From Mycolicibacterium mageritense (GTDB lineage: Bacteria; Actinomycetota; Actinomycetes; Mycobacteriales; Mycobacteriaceae): DNA of 64,000 bases. The DNA lies in contig NZ_AP022567.1 in the NCBI RefSeq assembly GCF_010727475.1, forward strand, positions 2,356,001 to 2,420,000, written 5' to 3'. A model generated the notes under the pieces. The model saw only the letters and a list, made by a program, of their open reading frames with translations. It was not told the origin of the DNA and did no database searches. Positions 62,758 through 64,000 of the stretch are shown one piece after another (positions within the stretch are counted from its first letter, which is position 1; each line of letters opens with the position of its first letter). The position numbers and the translations under genes were made by a program.

Positions 62758-63117
62758 ATGCCTGCACTCATCCCCGCCGGCCCCGACGCCGTCGCGGCCA
62801 TGACCCCCAGCAGCTACGTCACCGCCGAGACCCTGCGCGAGGGTGACCCGGCAGAGACCGAGGCCGTGCACCTCGCCAGCGCCGACGAGAAGTTCACGGT
62901 CGGATCGTGGCGCGCCGAACCCTACGCCGAGTTCATCGAGAGCTACCCGGGCGACGAGTACACCCGGGTGCTGCAAGGATCGATAACCCTGACCGGCGAC
63001 GACGGCGTCGCCCACACCTTCGGCCCCGGCGACTCGTTCACCCTGACAAAGGGCTGGCGCGGCGAGTACCGCGTCACCGAGCCGCTGGTCAAGCAGTTCG
63101 CGATCTACGTCCCCTGA
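62758..63117 (+). CDS. Single-domain cupin protein
   Basis: The 119-residue product starts at ATG 62758 with GAGGAGA upstream. It has a cupin_3/EutQ-like barrel: FTVGSWRAEPYAEFIESYPG, then EYTRVLQGSITLTGDDG and FGPGDSFTLTKGWRGEYRV. The classical His ligands are mostly missing, so it may bind a small molecule rather than metal catalytically. Such cupins commonly sit beside amine dehydrogenases and aldehyde dehydrogenases. It is 9 bases after the dehydrogenase and 11 before the aldehyde dehydrogenase. Confidence 0.83.
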   Translation: MPALIPAGPDAVAAMTPSSYVTAETLREGDPAETEAVHLASADEKFTVGSWRAEPYAEFIESYPGDEYTRVLQGSITLTGDDGVAHTFGPGDSFTLTKGWRGEYRVTEPLVKQFAIYVP

Positions 63118-63128
63118 GAGGCAGGCAC

Positions 63129-64000
63129 ATGACCACGCTCGACGACTGGACCCGGCTGGCCGGCGAAATCACGCCGCGCACCGAGGTTTTCATCGACGGC
63201 AAGTATCGGGCCGCGTTGTCCGGCGCGACGTTCGACTCGGTGAACCCCGCCACGGGTGAGCTGATCGCGCCGGTGGCGTCGGCCGATGCCGACGACGTCG
63301 ACGCGGCAGTGGCGTCGGCACGCACCGCGTTCGAATCGGGCGCCTGGTCGAAGGCCTCGGCGTCGCACCGCAAGCGTGTGCTGCGCCAACTCTCGGAACT
63401 GATCCTGGCGCACAGCGAGGAGCTGGCGCTGCTGGACTCGATGGACATGGGCAAGCTCGTCGCCGAAGCACACACCGTCGACGTGCCCTCGGCCGCCGAG
63501 CTTTTCGCGTTCTACGGCGAGGCCATCGACAAGCAGTCGGGCGAGATCGCACCCACCGAGCCCGGCAATCTCGCGCTGGTGACCCGCGAGCCGCTCGGTG
63601 TCGTCGGCGCGGTGACGCCGTGGAACTTCCCGCTCGACCTCGCGGTGTGGAAGGTCGCTCCCGCGCTCGCGGCGGGCAACTCTGTCGTCCTCAAGCCCGC
63701 CGAGCAGGCGCCGCTGTCCTCGATCCGGCTCGCCGAGCTCGCCGTGGAAGCCGGACTGCCCGAGGGCGTGCTCAACGTGGTTCCAGGCCTCGGCCCGACG
63801 GCCGGTGAGGCGCTGGGACGCCACCCCGGAGTCGACGTCATCGCGTTCACCGGCTCGACCGAAACCGGCAAGCGGTTCCTGCGCTACGCCGCGGACTCCA
63901 ACGCCAAGCAGGTCTGGTTGGAGTGCGGCGGCAAGAGCCCGAACCTGGTGTTCGCCGATGCGGACCTGGATGCCGCGGTGGACAAGGCAATCTTCGGGGC
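63129..64000 (+). CDS. Aldehyde dehydrogenase (partial; runs off the window)
   Basis: The first 290 codons are present, from ATG 63129. The sequence is a typical NAD(P)-aldehyde dehydrogenase: VNPATGE near residue 40, the conserved TPWNFPLDL Asn near 165, KPAEQAPLS near 190, GSTETGKRF near 240 and LECGGKSPN (general-base Glu) near 265. The catalytic Cys would lie just past the window end. It resembles PuuC/gamma-aminobutyraldehyde-type enzymes. In this operon it would oxidise the aldehyde made by the amine dehydrogenase, for example imidazoleacetaldehyde to imidazoleacetate. Confidence 0.92.
   Translation, partial: MTTLDDWTRLAGEITPRTEVFIDGKYRAALSGATFDSVNPATGELIAPVASADADDVDAAVASARTAFESGAWSKASASHRKRVLRQLSELILAHSEELALLDSMDMGKLVAEAHTVDVPSAAELFAFYGEAIDKQSGEIAPTEPGNLALVTREPLGVVGAVTPWNFPLDLAVWKVAPALAAGNSVVLKPAEQAPLSSIRLAELAVEAGLPEGVLNVVPGLGPTAGEALGRHPGVDVIAFTGSTETGKRFLRYAADSNAKQVWLECGGKSPNLVFADADLDAAVDKAIFG

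Overview
The window is high-GC actinobacterial DNA from a fast-growing Mycobacterium (Mycolicibacterium) close to M. smegmatis. The evidence is an ESX-1 gene order eccB1-eccA1-espH-espG1-espF-espE (read right to left), a nearby whiB6, an Emb-type arabinosyltransferase, DUF4190/PknH-sensor proteins and mycobacterial ribosome-binding sites. No rRNA, tRNA, CRISPR array or intact insertion sequence was found.

Region A (1-8.7 kb) is the upstream arm of ESX-1 on the minus strand: EccB1 N-terminus, EccA1 ATPase, the chaperones EspH and EspG1, and the secreted proteins EspF and EspE. It is followed by an EspI-like P-loop ATPase, a protein with two XRE-type helix-turn-helices, WhiB6 and a tiny tandem-DivIVA-domain protein. 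The whiB6 control region carries an unusual array of CTACG/CGTAG elements. A pirin and a PPOX/F420-type oxidoreductase follow.

Region B (10.3-29.9 kb) is one long, tightly overlapping minus-strand operon. It encodes a DUF4190 membrane protein, a small membrane protein, a secreted/transmembrane vWA protein, a tubulin-like GTPase, a two-helix membrane protein, an FN3-repeat protein, a GAP1-like protein, a small vWA protein, a zinc-ribbon GTPase and two DUF4190/PknH-sensor proteins. It resembles the computationally predicted GTPase/GAP1/vWA conflict or signalling systems of actinobacteria. I know of no experimental function. The junction before the GTPase gene holds a 32-bp tandem duplication that creates two chained 11-codon mini-ORFs.

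Region C (30-39 kb) is accessory: a lower-GC alpha/beta hydrolase, two SDR-type proteins, an HSL esterase, a large LuxR (LAL) regulator, an NDH-like flavoprotein, an amidohydrolase remnant, an EVE protein and a LigB dioxygenase.

Region D (40-52 kb) has a three-gene Wadjet/Mks condensin (jetABC without jetD), a lipoprotein, a VOC protein, a heme oxygenase under a TetR with two clear operators, a stand-alone Emb arabinosyltransferase divergent from another TetR gene, and small proteins.

Region E (52.3-64 kb) reads as a complete histamine-to-fumarate pathway. A TMADH-family enzyme with histamine-dehydrogenase active-site residues and an aldehyde dehydrogenase would make imidazoleacetate. A flavin monooxygenase, RidA, DUF1028 protein, M20 hydrolase and aspartate ammonia-lyase would carry it through N-formimino/N-formyl-aspartate to aspartate and fumarate. 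An APC transporter and a LysR regulator complete the set. The three promoter regions share an ATC-N9-GAT (T-N11-A) element about 90-100 bp before the start codons, which suggests one LysR regulon.
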